Shown here in pieces: positions 29,631-38,306 of a DNA stretch of 64,000 nt. The position numbers were made by a program, and so were the translations under genes. Positions within the stretch are counted from its first letter, which is position 1. Every line of letters starts with the position of its first letter. The stretch is from CAVZQN01 sp963837395 (GTDB lineage Bacteria; Acidobacteriota; HRBIN11; JAKEFK01), in assembly GCA_963837395.1 (NCBI GenBank), contig CAWINI010000002.1:1008079-1072078 (forward strand). Reading direction: 5' to 3'. The notes beneath the pieces are model-generated. The model was given only the letters and a program-made list of their open reading frames with translations. It was not told the DNA's origin and ran no database searches.

Positions 29631-30413
29631 ATGCTTGATCTAACTCTACAAGTCTTAGAAAACGTCTGCCTGAGCGGTAAGTATTACCGGCTTCGAATTG
29701 AAGCGCCGCAGATTGCAGCGACCGCAAAAACCGGACAATTCTGCATGCTACGTCCAGAACGTTCCGGCGAAAGTATTTTGCGCAGACCGTTTTCCATTGC
29801 CGCAATTCGTGACAACAGCATCCTGGAGTTTGCATACACCGAGATTGGACGCGGCACACGATTACTTGCAGCATTAAAGCATGGTGATCCAATTTGGTGT
29901 TTAGGACCGCTTGGAAATTCGTTTCCAATCATTGAAGGCTGCCGGGCAATGGTTGTTGCAGGCGGTATCGGTGTAGCCCCATTTCCATTTTTGAACGACA
30001 TCTTAAATCGACATCGAATTTTTCCCGTAACTTATTACGGCTCGCGCAATGTATCAGAATTCATTTATCTTGAAGAACTCAATCAACTCAGCGAACGTCT
30101 TGCACTTGCCACCGATGATGGGAGCTCCGGATTTCATGGATTTGTTACGCAATTAGTTGAACAAGATCTGGAAAAAGATTCGCAGAATGCGGTGATCTAT
30201 GCGTGCGGGCCACATCCGATGTTGCATCGTGTGAAACAAATTGCAGAACGATTTGATATTCCCGCTTATTTATCGATGGAAGAAATTATGGGATGCGGAG
30301 TTGGAATTTGCATCGGTTGTCCGATTCCTGGAGTTAATTTAAGCGGTGAAAATGTGCAATATCTGTGCTGCAAAGATGGTCCGATTTTTCCATCAAGCCT
30401 GGTGCGATTATGA
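29631..30413 (+). CDS. pyrK: dihydroorotate dehydrogenase B electron-transfer subunit
   Basis: FAD and [2Fe-2S] protein that carries electrons from PyrD-1B to NAD+. The 260-residue protein begins with a ferredoxin-reductase barrel (GQFCMLRPERSGESILRRPF holds the FAD motif RRPFS), then an NAD-binding half (VVAGGIGVAPFPFLND, IYACGPHPMLHRV). The C-terminal cluster motif is MGCGVGICIGCPIPG with a further Cys in YLCCKDGPIF. The stop overlaps the pyrD start (ATGA), as expected for partner subunits. Confidence 0.95.
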   Translation: MLDLTLQVLENVCLSGKYYRLRIEAPQIAATAKTGQFCMLRPERSGESILRRPFSIAAIRDNSILEFAYTEIGRGTRLLAALKHGDPIWCLGPLGNSFPIIEGCRAMVVAGGIGVAPFPFLNDILNRHRIFPVTYYGSRNVSEFIYLEELNQLSERLALATDDGSSGFHGFVTQLVEQDLEKDSQNAVIYACGPHPMLHRVKQIAERFDIPAYLSMEEIMGCGVGICIGCPIPGVNLSGENVQYLCCKDGPIFPSSLVRL

Positions 30414-31324
30414 AACCGGATTTATCAGTACAACTCGGTTCGATCAAGTTAAAGAATCCCATCATGACTGCCAGCGGCTGTTTCGGATACGGGCTGGAGT
30501 TGACTGATATTGTCGATTTGAACTTGCTCGGTGGAATTGTTTCGAAGAGTTTGACACCAAAACCGCGAATGGGCTCTGAGCCGCATCGTTTACTTGAAAC
30601 ACCATCAGGTCTGATCAACGCGATTGGGTTGCACAACATCGGGGTTGATACATTCTTGGCGGAAAAATTTCCGAAGTTAGTTCAGTACGATACAAACCTC
30701 TTTGTAAACATCATGGGTAATACGATTGAAGAATATAGTGAGGTCGCCGCAAAGTTTCGCGGACTCGATCGGATCGCCGGAGTGGAAGTCAATATCTCAT
30801 CGCCGAATGTCAAACAGGGAGGGATGCATTTTGGTGTCGATCCTGAAATGACGTATCAAGTGGTTCGCGCTGTTAAGGATGCGACGGATCGACCGGTGAT
30901 TGCGAAGTTAAGTCCGAATGTGACTGATATAATACAAATTGCGAAACGTGCGGTAGATGCCGGGGCAGACATCATCTCACTGATTAATACGCTCTGGGCA
31001 TTTGCAATTGACATTCAATCAGGCCGTCCACATCTTGGTAATATCACCGGTGGATTATCCGGTCCCGCGATTAAACCAGTTGCATTGCGCATGGTCTATC
31101 ATGTTGCGCAAAAAATTCCAGTCCCTATTATGGGCATGGGCGGTATAGCAACGATTGAAGATGTCGTGGAATTCTTAATGGCAGGCGCGTCAGCAGTTCA
31201 AATTGGAACTGCAAACTTTTATGAGCCTGCAATTACGGTGCGCCTGATCAATGAGCTTACTGAGTTTTGTGAAAAGCGAGGGCTGGATTCTGTGCGAAGT
31301 TTGATCGGTTCAGTAAAAGTCTAA
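30410..31324 (+). CDS. pyrD: dihydroorotate dehydrogenase, class 1B catalytic subunit
   Basis: Oxidises dihydroorotate to orotate in pyrimidine synthesis, working with PyrK. From ATG 30410 it has 304 residues and begins MKPDLSVQLGSIKLKNPIMT. FMN-barrel motifs are clear (TASGCFGYG, NAIGLHNIGVD, GGLSGPAIKPVALRMV, MGMGGIATIEDVVEFLMAGA). The expected catalytic-base motif in class 1B is NISCPNV; here it is NISSPNV (codons AAT ATC TCA TCG CCG AAT GTC), so Ser takes the place of Cys, as in class 2 enzymes. The gene context still says 1B. It is overlapped by pyrK and followed by rlpA and pyrF. Confidence 0.93.
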   Translation: MKPDLSVQLGSIKLKNPIMTASGCFGYGLELTDIVDLNLLGGIVSKSLTPKPRMGSEPHRLLETPSGLINAIGLHNIGVDTFLAEKFPKLVQYDTNLFVNIMGNTIEEYSEVAAKFRGLDRIAGVEVNISSPNVKQGGMHFGVDPEMTYQVVRAVKDATDRPVIAKLSPNVTDIIQIAKRAVDAGADIISLINTLWAFAIDIQSGRPHLGNITGGLSGPAIKPVALRMVYHVAQKIPVPIMGMGGIATIEDVVEFLMAGASAVQIGTANFYEPAITVRLINELTEFCEKRGLDSVRSLIGSVKV

Positions 31325-31338
31325 GGTTGGTGAAATTT

Positions 31339-31734
31339 ATGCGTAAGTTCTATGTTGTTTTGCTTTTAATTTTGTCGATGACTGCTTGTCACGGCACAAA
31401 ACCGCCAGAAGCGCCGCCAGAAGAACAGAATCTTGCACCTCAAGTTTTTGTGGGATTGGCTTCATATTACAGCAATGATCTAAATGGTAATCAAACGGCA
31501 TCAGGCGAACCATATGATCCTGCTCAAATGACTGCGGCTCATCGAACTCTTCCGTTTGGAACACATTTGCTGGTTACAAATCTTGAAAATAATAAAAGTG
31601 TAGTGGTTACCGTTACAGATCGCGGTCCCAAAAAAGCGGATCGCATCATTGATGTTTCACTCAATGCTGCCGCAGTACTGGAGATGCTTCCTGCTGGCGT
31701 TGTAAAAGTCAGGGTTGAAGTAGTGAATGAATAG
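31339..31734 (+). CDS. rlpA: RlpA-like lipoprotein (double-psi beta-barrel)
   Basis: Outer-membrane or periplasmic lipoprotein of the RlpA family; some members are lytic transglycosylases acting on stripped peptidoglycan. The signal LLLILSMTAC ends in a lipobox Cys at residue 17. The single domain (GLASYYSNDLNGNQTASGEP, MTAAHRTLPFGTHLLVTNL, VTDRGPKKADRIIDVSLNAA) is a full DPBB fold with the active-site Asp in VTDRGP. There is no SPOR domain, so it is a short form (131 residues). ATG 31339 is chosen over TTG/GTG codons 12 bases upstream. It sits inside the pyrimidine gene run and overlaps pyrF by 8 bases. Confidence 0.88.
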   Translation: MRKFYVVLLLILSMTACHGTKPPEAPPEEQNLAPQVFVGLASYYSNDLNGNQTASGEPYDPAQMTAAHRTLPFGTHLLVTNLENNKSVVVTVTDRGPKKADRIIDVSLNAAAVLEMLPAGVVKVRVEVVNE

Positions 31735-32410
31735 AAAAAATCAAGTCATTATTGCATTGGATGTAGAATCTGCACCCGATGCAATCAGAATTGCAAAAGC
31801 GATTTCTCCTGTATTTCCGTTTTTTAAAATTGGAAGTCGTCTCTTCACTCAAACCGGACCATCTCTGGTTTTAGATGTGCGCGAACATGGCCGCGTATTT
31901 CTCGATTTAAAATTTCACGATATCCCGACCGTAGTTGCAGATGCCGTAGTAAATGCTTCTAAGCTTGGAGTTACGCTAATCACACTTCACACTTCCGGCG
32001 GTTCAGAAATGATGAAGCTTTGCGCTGAAAAAATTGCACGATTAGAAAATCGTCCTGCGCTTTTAGGAGTAACGGTTCTTACAAGCATATCCAGCCTGAA
32101 TGAATTTGGTATTACGCGAAGTGTTTCAGAACAAGTCGATCTGCTTGCAAATCTTGCGCGTGAATCTGGAATGGATGGAATTGTTTGTTCACCTGCCGAG
32201 CTAACGTCGCTGCGCTCAAAATTTCCTGCTCCATTTCTGATGGTTACTCCAGGCATCCGTTCGGAAGATGATGCAAAAGGTGATCAAAAACGAACCTCTA
32301 CTCCGCGTGCGGCATTAGATGCCGGCTCCGATTATTTGGTGATTGGACGCCCTATCGTTGAAGCCAAAGATCCGGTCGCTGCGGCAATGAGAATTGCTGA
32401 AGCCCTTTGA
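31727..32410 (+). CDS. pyrF: orotidine 5'-phosphate decarboxylase
   Basis: Forms UMP from OMP. The 227-residue length is standard. Motifs: IIALDVESAPDAIRIA at the start, VFLDLKFHDIPTVVADAV with the Lys-Asp catalytic network, VTPGIRSEDDAKGDQKR and DYLVIGRPIVEAKDP binding the phosphate. It overlaps the rlpA end by 8 bases and is followed after 30 bases by plsC. With pyrK and pyrD it forms the last oxidation and decarboxylation steps of UMP synthesis. Confidence 0.97.
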   Translation: MNRKNQVIIALDVESAPDAIRIAKAISPVFPFFKIGSRLFTQTGPSLVLDVREHGRVFLDLKFHDIPTVVADAVVNASKLGVTLITLHTSGGSEMMKLCAEKIARLENRPALLGVTVLTSISSLNEFGITRSVSEQVDLLANLARESGMDGIVCSPAELTSLRSKFPAPFLMVTPGIRSEDDAKGDQKRTSTPRAALDAGSDYLVIGRPIVEAKDPVAAAMRIAEAL

Positions 32411-32440
32411 TTCCTGATCCTTCCTGCCGATAATGTAACG

Positions 32441-33199
32441 ATGCGTTGCAAGCTGTTTATTCCGATCTTTGTAGTTGCCACAATCATCATGGGATTTGTT
32501 TCCAGCCTTGTATCACTAATCGATCGATCAGGTCGCGCTTCGCATTATTTTGCACGATACTGGTCACGCTTTACTTTTGCGGGAGTCGGAATTAAGACAC
32601 ATGTCCGTGGAGCAGAAAATATTCCGACAGACCGCGCAGTGATTTTTGCAGCCAATCACCAGAGCACAATGGACATTCCAGCGATGTTTGGATATTTGCC
32701 GGTACAGTTTCGAATTATGGCAAAGCAGATTTTATTTATGATTCCATTTTTTGGATGGCATCTTTATTTATCCGGAAATATTCCGATTGATCGCAAGAAC
32801 GCGCGAAAAGCCTTTAGCAGCGTTTTTAAAGCATCGAATTTGTTAAAACGTGGAATCTCCTTGCTTGTATTTGTTGAAGGTACGCGATCTCGAGATGGAA
32901 AATTACATCGATTCAAACGCGGAAGTTTTACGTTGGCACGTAAACTCAATGTGCCTCTGGTTCCTGTTGCGATCCGCGGCTCTATTGATTTAATGCCGGC
33001 TGATGCCTGGACAGCTAAGGCCGGCGTAATCGAAATTGATATTATGCCGCCGATAGAAATTTCGGAACATTCAGATCTGAATGAGATTTCCCGCCAGGTT
33101 CGAAATCAAATGATTGCGGCAGGATTGGAAGATGGTGAAATAGGCTTAAGGTCCAGCTCCGCGGAGGAAGAAGAAGTTGAAGGCCCGGCTTTGCGGTGA
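32441..33199 (+). CDS. plsC: 1-acyl-sn-glycerol-3-phosphate acyltransferase
   Basis: Inner-membrane enzyme that acylates lysophosphatidic acid to phosphatidic acid. Residues about 1-28 form a membrane helix (IFVVATIIMGFVSSLVSL). The acyltransferase motifs are NHQSTMDIP (HX4D), SGNIPIDRKN, FVEGTRSRDGKLHRFKRGS and VPLVPVAIRGS. The 252-residue length is usual. The last codons run into a strong hairpin that ends this transcript or attenuates ispA. Confidence 0.93.
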   Translation: MRCKLFIPIFVVATIIMGFVSSLVSLIDRSGRASHYFARYWSRFTFAGVGIKTHVRGAENIPTDRAVIFAANHQSTMDIPAMFGYLPVQFRIMAKQILFMIPFFGWHLYLSGNIPIDRKNARKAFSSVFKASNLLKRGISLLVFVEGTRSRDGKLHRFKRGSFTLARKLNVPLVPVAIRGSIDLMPADAWTAKAGVIEIDIMPPIEISEHSDLNEISRQVRNQMIAAGLEDGEIGLRSSSAEEEEVEGPALR

Positions 33200-33223
33200 A
33201 ACGGCGCGAAAGCCGGGCCTTTA
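33181..33223 (+). terminator. hairpin overlapping the end of plsC
   Basis: AGGCCCGGCTTT (33181-33192) pairs with AAAGCCGGGCCT (33210-33221), followed by a short T run. It includes the plsC stop and lies 11 bases before the ispA start, so ispA may be partly attenuated or have its own promoter. Confidence 0.7.
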
Positions 33224-33233
33224 GAGATTGATT

Positions 33234-34118
33234 ATGATTGAGTTCGGCGAATTCTTAAATCAAAAACAGAAATTAATTGAGGCCCGTCTTTTGGAACTCG
33301 TTCCACCGATTGAAACGGAACCAGCGAAGCTTCATGAAAGTGTGCATTATTCCTTATTTGCGGATGCAAAACGGATCCGTCCGATTTTTACCTTGGCTGT
33401 AGCAGTGACGTTCCGTGTTCCGGAAGATGAATTGATGGATGCCGGATGCGCTATTGAAATGGTGCATACATCTTCGTTAATTCTTGACGATTTACCTTGT
33501 ATGGATGGCGCAACAATGAGACGCGGGAAACCTGCAAACCACATTGTGTTTGGGGAAGATACTGCAATCCTTGCAGCAATGTTTTTGTTAAACCGGGCTT
33601 ATGGAATTCTTGCGGGTTATCGAAGAACATTTTTCAGTCCAACATTGTCAGCACAGCTTGCCACAATCCTTTCGCGATCGGTCGGCTCTGAAGGGATTAT
33701 CGGAGGTCAGATTGTAGATCTTGCATCACAAGGCAAAAAGATTGATTTGGAAACCCTGGAATTTATTCATAGCAGAAAAACCGGAGCATTATTTTCTGCT
33801 GCTGCCGAAATGGGCGCTTCGTTTGGTAGAGCTCGCGATATCGACCGACTGGCCGTGCTGACGTTTGCAAAAAATTTAGGACTCGCGTTCCAAATCAGTG
33901 ATGACATTCTTGATGCAACAGCGGAAGCGTCAGTTATTGGAAAAGATACTGGCAAAGATCAGGACAAAACTACATTTATTACATTTTGTGGATTGGATGG
34001 CGCACGCAAACTTGCGGAAGAGTTGATTCAAACAGCGGTCCAGGCAATTGGTCCGTTGAAATCTCGTGCCGATCTGCTTCGCAGTTTCGCGAATTTTGTT
34101 CTCAAGCGAACGAAATAA
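33234..34118 (+). CDS. ispA: farnesyl/geranylgeranyl diphosphate synthase
   Basis: Short-chain trans-prenyl diphosphate synthase of 294 residues. The first Asp-rich motif LILDDLPCMDGATMRRGKP has the DDxxxxD form usual for bacterial FPP synthases. The second is FQISDDILDATAE. GSEGIIGGQIVDLASQGK lies between. ATG 33234 is preferred to a TTG two codons earlier. It follows plsC. Its product would feed the longer-chain synthase at 41.6 kb and quinone or undecaprenyl synthesis. Chain length cannot be fixed by eye. Confidence 0.9.
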   Translation: MIEFGEFLNQKQKLIEARLLELVPPIETEPAKLHESVHYSLFADAKRIRPIFTLAVAVTFRVPEDELMDAGCAIEMVHTSSLILDDLPCMDGATMRRGKPANHIVFGEDTAILAAMFLLNRAYGILAGYRRTFFSPTLSAQLATILSRSVGSEGIIGGQIVDLASQGKKIDLETLEFIHSRKTGALFSAAAEMGASFGRARDIDRLAVLTFAKNLGLAFQISDDILDATAEASVIGKDTGKDQDKTTFITFCGLDGARKLAEELIQTAVQAIGPLKSRADLLRSFANFVLKRTK

Positions 34119-34124
34119 TTTTAG

Positions 34125-34189
34125 TCACTGAAACACGGAATACACGGAATAAAAAAAATTATTTTCAGTGCGTTCCGTGTTTCCGTGAT
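34125..34189. repeat. CACGGAAT-word palindrome
   Basis: CACTGAAACACGGAATACAC at 34126 is mirrored by TTCCGTGTTTCCGTGATT ending at 34190, around an AT-rich loop. It lies between ispA and the DUF488 gene, whose possible first start codon falls in it. Confidence 0.6.
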
Positions 34190-34736
34190 TAAAAAAGTGA
34201 AAATATACAGCATTGGGCATTCAAAACACACAATTGATACGTTCATTGCGATGTTAAAAGAACAAGACATCGAAATGTTAATCGATGTGCGCCGATTTCC
34301 GCAGTCGCGATTCAATCCTCAATTCAACAAAAACAAATTGAAGGAAAGTTTGGAACAAAAAGGAATCCAATATATTTCGATGGTCGAACTTGGTGGGCGT
34401 CGCGATCCGGTTCCTGAATCTGTAAATCGCGGATGGGAAGAACCGGCATTTCAAGGTTATGCAGATTACATGCAAACTGCGGATTTTGAATACGCCTTAA
34501 AGCAATTGATGATACATGCTGCTGCACATCGAACCGCCTATATGTGCGCGGAAGCCGAATATCATAGCTGCCATCGAAGATTGCTTTCCGATGCTTTAAC
34601 GGTTCGCAAATGTGAAGTGATTCACATCAAACCGAACGGTCTAGAACCGCACGCCCTCACGCCCTTTGCAAAAGTAGAAGGCACACGTTTGTCCTATCCT
34701 GCGCCTGAAGAATCTCAGGGCTCTTTGTTTGATTAA
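34185..34736 (+). CDS. DUF488 family protein
   Basis: Protein of about 180 residues with the DUF488 signature: KIYSIGHSKHTIDTFIAML, IDVRRFPQSRFNPQFNK, the AYMCAEAEYHSCHRRLLSD motif with conserved Cys and His, and HIKPNGLEPHALTPFA. The family is widespread and lacks an established function. The start is uncertain: GTG at 34185 lies inside the preceding palindrome, GTG at 34197 just after it; the conserved region begins at residue 6. Its last 4 bases overlap the opposing desaturase gene. Confidence 0.85.
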   Translation: MIKKVKIYSIGHSKHTIDTFIAMLKEQDIEMLIDVRRFPQSRFNPQFNKNKLKESLEQKGIQYISMVELGGRRDPVPESVNRGWEEPAFQGYADYMQTADFEYALKQLMIHAAAHRTAYMCAEAEYHSCHRRLLSDALTVRKCEVIHIKPNGLEPHALTPFAKVEGTRLSYPAPEESQGSLFD

Positions 34737-35485
34737 GCCGGTTGTGGTTGTGCTTGGGGTTGTGGTGCTTTTACTTCGATTACGTGGACAAATTCTAGAA
34801 ACTTGATCATCGGATAAACGGGGTCAATTTCAAACCAGCGGAATGCAAAGTTCAAGCGATTCGGAAAATGGTGATGGTTGTTCTGATAAAGTTCGCCCAT
34901 CATCAGGAAATCCCACACCAGCGTATTCCGCGATTTATCATCATTTTCAAAATTTCTGTAACCGTATTTATGTCCGCACCAATTTACAATTGCACCATGA
35001 ATTGGACCCATCAGGTAATGAATCGGCAGAAACATCAGCATCCATAAATCGTTGATAAAATAAAAGTAGTAACAAGAATAGAGAACGCCCCACAAAATTC
35101 TTAACAAATATGAATCAGTAAATTCGTCAAAAGCCTTCCATTCAGGGACACCCTGGGCAAATTTAGGATCAGTAACAGCTTTGCCTCTTACATAACTTCC
35201 ATAAATGGTCCACATGTTGACAAACATTTTCCACAAGTTGTTGTGATGCGGTGAGTGCGGATCTTCTTCCGTATCACTGTAAGCATGATGCATCCGGTGC
35301 ATGATTGCATAAGCGCGCGGGTTCAGATGTGAAGCTCCTTGCGCACAGAAAGTGAACAGGTAAAAGAATTTTTCCCAAAACTTGGACATTGTGAACATGC
35401 GATGAGCTGCATATCTATGAAGAAAAAATGTCTGACAAAAAAGCGATAGAAACCAATGGAGTAGAATAAAAATTAGAATCGGCAT
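34733..35485 (-). CDS. membrane fatty acid desaturase
   Basis: Integral membrane diiron desaturase of the acyl-lipid/acyl-CoA delta-9 type, 250 residues. The three His boxes are present: HRYAAHR near residue 24, HRMHH near 64, and NHHHFPNR near 207. About four membrane helices separate them. It would introduce a double bond into membrane acyl chains and so adjust fluidity. The C-terminus is a Pro-Gln tail. Regiospecificity is inferred from family resemblance only. It is divergent from the natA gene. Confidence 0.9.
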   Translation of the reverse strand: MPILIFILLHWFLSLFCQTFFLHRYAAHRMFTMSKFWEKFFYLFTFCAQGASHLNPRAYAIMHRMHHAYSDTEEDPHSPHHNNLWKMFVNMWTIYGSYVRGKAVTDPKFAQGVPEWKAFDEFTDSYLLRILWGVLYSCYYFYFINDLWMLMFLPIHYLMGPIHGAIVNWCGHKYGYRNFENDDKSRNTLVWDFLMMGELYQNNHHHFPNRLNFAFRWFEIDPVYPMIKFLEFVHVIEVKAPQPQAQPQPA

Positions 35486-35572
35486 TATAGAGCACCTTCA
35501 ATAATTTGTTGTCTGTTCAATCTTAACTAAAAACGGTAAAGTATACCACTTGACACAATAACAGCAACACAA

Positions 35573-36334
35573 ATGACTGAAGCGGCAATCCAGACCGAGA
35601 ATCTAAGCAAAAATTATCTTGATAAAGCGCGGGGTGTCGTTCAGGCTGTACGGAATGTTTCGCTTCAATGTGGATATGGCGAAATTGTTGGATTATTAGG
35701 TCCAAACGGCGCTGGAAAGACCACCACTCTACGATTGTTAGCAACAGTACTTGAGCCCACTTCAGGTACTGCAAGAATTTGCGGATTTGATGTAAAGGAA
35801 CAATCGCTGGAGGTGCGTCGCAGACTTGGATTTCTCACCGGAGGTACCGGTTTGTATGGAAGACTAACTCCGCTGGAAATTTTCCGCTTCTTCGGACGCC
35901 TTCATGATATGCCAGACGAGCGGATTCAAACACGTTCTATCGAATTGGTCCGAGCCTTTAACATGGAACCTTTTCAAAACAGTCACTGCGATAAACTTTC
36001 CACCGGTCAAAAACAACGCGTTAATCTTGCACGCACGTTGTTGCATGATCCGCCGGTGATCATTCTTGATGAACCCACGGCAGGATTGGACATCATCAGC
36101 AGTCGAACGATTTTGGATTTTATCCGTGAGGCGCGCGCGGCAGGAAAATGCATTTTGTTTTCTACGCATTACATGACCGAAGCAGAAATACTGTGTGATC
36201 GAATTGCAATGATTCATGAAGGCCGCATTCTTGCATTTGATTCATTGGATCAACTGAAAGCATCAACCGGACGCGATAACCTGGTGGATGTGTTTTTTCA
36301 AATGGTACAAGAGCATGAGATTCAGCAAGGCTAA
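35573..36334 (+). CDS. natA: ABC transporter ATP-binding protein (NatA-like)
   Basis: ATPase of an ABC-2 exporter, 253 residues. Motifs: Walker A GLLGPNGAGKTTTLRLL, GFLTGGTGLYGRLTPLE in the Q-loop region, signature LSTGQKQRVNLARTL, Walker B VIILDEPTAGLDIISSRT, H-loop LFSTHYMTEAE. The start lies 87 bases from the desaturase start on the other strand. The permease gene begins inside its last codons (20-base overlap). NatAB exports Na+ in Bacillus. The substrate here is not known. Confidence 0.88.
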   Translation: MTEAAIQTENLSKNYLDKARGVVQAVRNVSLQCGYGEIVGLLGPNGAGKTTTLRLLATVLEPTSGTARICGFDVKEQSLEVRRRLGFLTGGTGLYGRLTPLEIFRFFGRLHDMPDERIQTRSIELVRAFNMEPFQNSHCDKLSTGQKQRVNLARTLLHDPPVIILDEPTAGLDIISSRTILDFIREARAAGKCILFSTHYMTEAEILCDRIAMIHEGRILAFDSLDQLKASTGRDNLVDVFFQMVQEHEIQQG

Positions 36335-38306
36335 AGAAGTATTTCGCAAAGAAATTTTAGATACGCTCCGGGATCGACGCACAATCCTGATGATGATCGT
36401 TGTTCCCGTTCTTCTTTATCCTGGACTGTTGATCGTCATTACAGAGTTGACCGCAGCACAGCAAGCGAAAATGGAACAGCGAACCATTCAGGTTGCATTG
36501 GTTGGTGTGCCTGTTGATTCACCTCTGATTTCAAAACTCCGGAAAGCGGATCGCATCAAGATTGTTCAATCCCAAAATCCGATGAAAGCAGTTCATGAAG
36601 GAACGGTTCATTTCGTAATTGAGATGCCTCCACAAGCAGACCAAATTTTGCAAAGGAAAGGCACAGTCCGGATCAAGCTTCAATATGATCAGTCCAATGA
36701 TGACTCAATGGTGAATTTTGAGCGCGTGCGGGACATTATTGATGAATACGGAAAAGAGGTGCTGCATGATCGGCTTCAAGAAAAGAAAATTACTGAACAA
36801 TACGTTCGCCCGATTGATGTTGCTGAAGTGAATGTTGCATCAAAACAAAAGATGGGTGGATTCATCATCGGCCGTTTTTTACCAATGATGATGGTGATCA
36901 TGGTTCTCATGGGTGCGATGTATCCTTCGATTGATATGACTGCAGGTGAAAAGGAAAGAGGAACATTGGAAACAATCCTGACAAGCCCTGCAACGCGAAC
37001 GGAAATCATCACGGGAAAATTTCTTACAGTAACCTTAATCGCACTGATCACAGGCTTGCTGAATTTGGGAAGCATGGCCGCTACATTTGTGTTTGGAATC
37101 TTGAAACAAGTTTCCAACGTGATCCAGTTCAATATCCCTCCCCAATATCTGTTGATAATGTTGACCTGTTTAATTCCGCTTGCTGTTTTTTTTGCCGGAT
37201 TGATGCTCGCAGTTTCTAGTTTTGCACGTTCATTTAAAGATGCGCAAAACATTTTGACTCCGGTTTACATCATGGCATCAGTGCCTGCGCTGATCTCAAC
37301 GATTCCTGGAATTCAGCTTGAGGGCTTCTGGATTACTGTTCCCATTGCAAACGTGGTGCTGTTATACAAAGAATTAATGCTGGGAGTTTTCTTGATAGAA
37401 CACATCATTGGCGTCTTTCTTTGTACTGCATTTTTTGCAGGTGTTTCGCTTTTCGTTGCGGTGAAGTTATTCGGAAGGGAAGAAGTTTTGTTTGGTGAAG
37501 TTTCTTCGTTAGGGATGAGTTTTCGCAGAGCGAACTTCTTGCCGCGTCCGATACCCGATCCATCGGAATCGTTGTTTTTTGTAATGATTGCGATGATCCT
37601 TTTGTTATATGTCGGGATTCCGCTTCAAACAAGCAATTTGATTTCCGGACTCGCTTTAACAGAATTGCTTTTCTTTTTTGCTTTGCCGGTAGGTCTGGCG
37701 TACTACCTTAAATTGGATTTGCGTACGACTTTTTCGTTAAGAGCGCCATCTGTTATTTCGCTTGTCTCTTCAATCTTGTTTGTGATTGGAATTTTGATGG
37801 CATCAGGTACGCTGGTTTATTATCAAAACCAATTTTTTCCGATGCCGCAAAAAGCTTTAGAAGCGCTGGAAAAGTTGATGAGAGCTACGAGCGAACATCC
37901 ATTCCCGGTAGTGTTATTGCTGGTTGCGATTCTTCCTGCAATTTGTGAAGAACTATCGTTCCGTGGGTTTGTTCTGTCCGGGTTATTGAAACGAACAAAA
38001 CCGCTTGCAGCCATGATTGCAACAGCGGCATTTTTCGCAGCATTTCATTTAAGTCTGTACCGGTTCATTCCAACATTTTTGATTGGACTTGCCGCATCTT
38101 TTTTGGTGTGGCGTTCAAGATCTATTTTTACAGGAATGCTTTTGCACTTCCTTAATAATGGCAGCATTGCGTTTCTAAATAATTATCCGCAATACGATGT
38201 CTTGGGTTTGGAGCAGATGAAACCTTCCGCATCAATGTTTTTCGGCGGTCTTGCGTGCGTTACTCTGGGCTGGTTTATTTCTTACCGCCGAGACGCAAAG
38301 GGATGA
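36315..38306 (+). CDS. ABC-2 permease fused to a CPBP intramembrane protease
   Basis: 663-residue membrane protein. Residues about 1-410 are a NatB-like ABC-2 permease: one helix, an extracytoplasmic domain of about 140 residues, then a helix bundle starting at MMMVIMVLMGAMYPSIDMTA. From about 440 a second helix bundle carries CPBP/Abi motifs: CEELSFRGFVLSG near 541 (EExxxR), FHLSLYRFIPTFLIG and a later HFLNN, all with catalytic-type residues intact. CPBP proteins include prenyl-processing and immunity proteases. The fusion suggests the exporter and protease act on the same substrate. Translation is coupled to natA. Its end overlaps the opposing methyltransferase gene by 32 bases. Confidence 0.87.
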   Translation: MRFSKAKEVFRKEILDTLRDRRTILMMIVVPVLLYPGLLIVITELTAAQQAKMEQRTIQVALVGVPVDSPLISKLRKADRIKIVQSQNPMKAVHEGTVHFVIEMPPQADQILQRKGTVRIKLQYDQSNDDSMVNFERVRDIIDEYGKEVLHDRLQEKKITEQYVRPIDVAEVNVASKQKMGGFIIGRFLPMMMVIMVLMGAMYPSIDMTAGEKERGTLETILTSPATRTEIITGKFLTVTLIALITGLLNLGSMAATFVFGILKQVSNVIQFNIPPQYLLIMLTCLIPLAVFFAGLMLAVSSFARSFKDAQNILTPVYIMASVPALISTIPGIQLEGFWITVPIANVVLLYKELMLGVFLIEHIIGVFLCTAFFAGVSLFVAVKLFGREEVLFGEVSSLGMSFRRANFLPRPIPDPSESLFFVMIAMILLLYVGIPLQTSNLISGLALTELLFFFALPVGLAYYLKLDLRTTFSLRAPSVISLVSSILFVIGILMASGTLVYYQNQFFPMPQKALEALEKLMRATSEHPFPVVLLLVAILPAICEELSFRGFVLSGLLKRTKPLAAMIATAAFFAAFHLSLYRFIPTFLIGLAASFLVWRSRSIFTGMLLHFLNNGSIAFLNNYPQYDVLGLEQMKPSASMFFGGLACVTLGWFISYRRDAKG

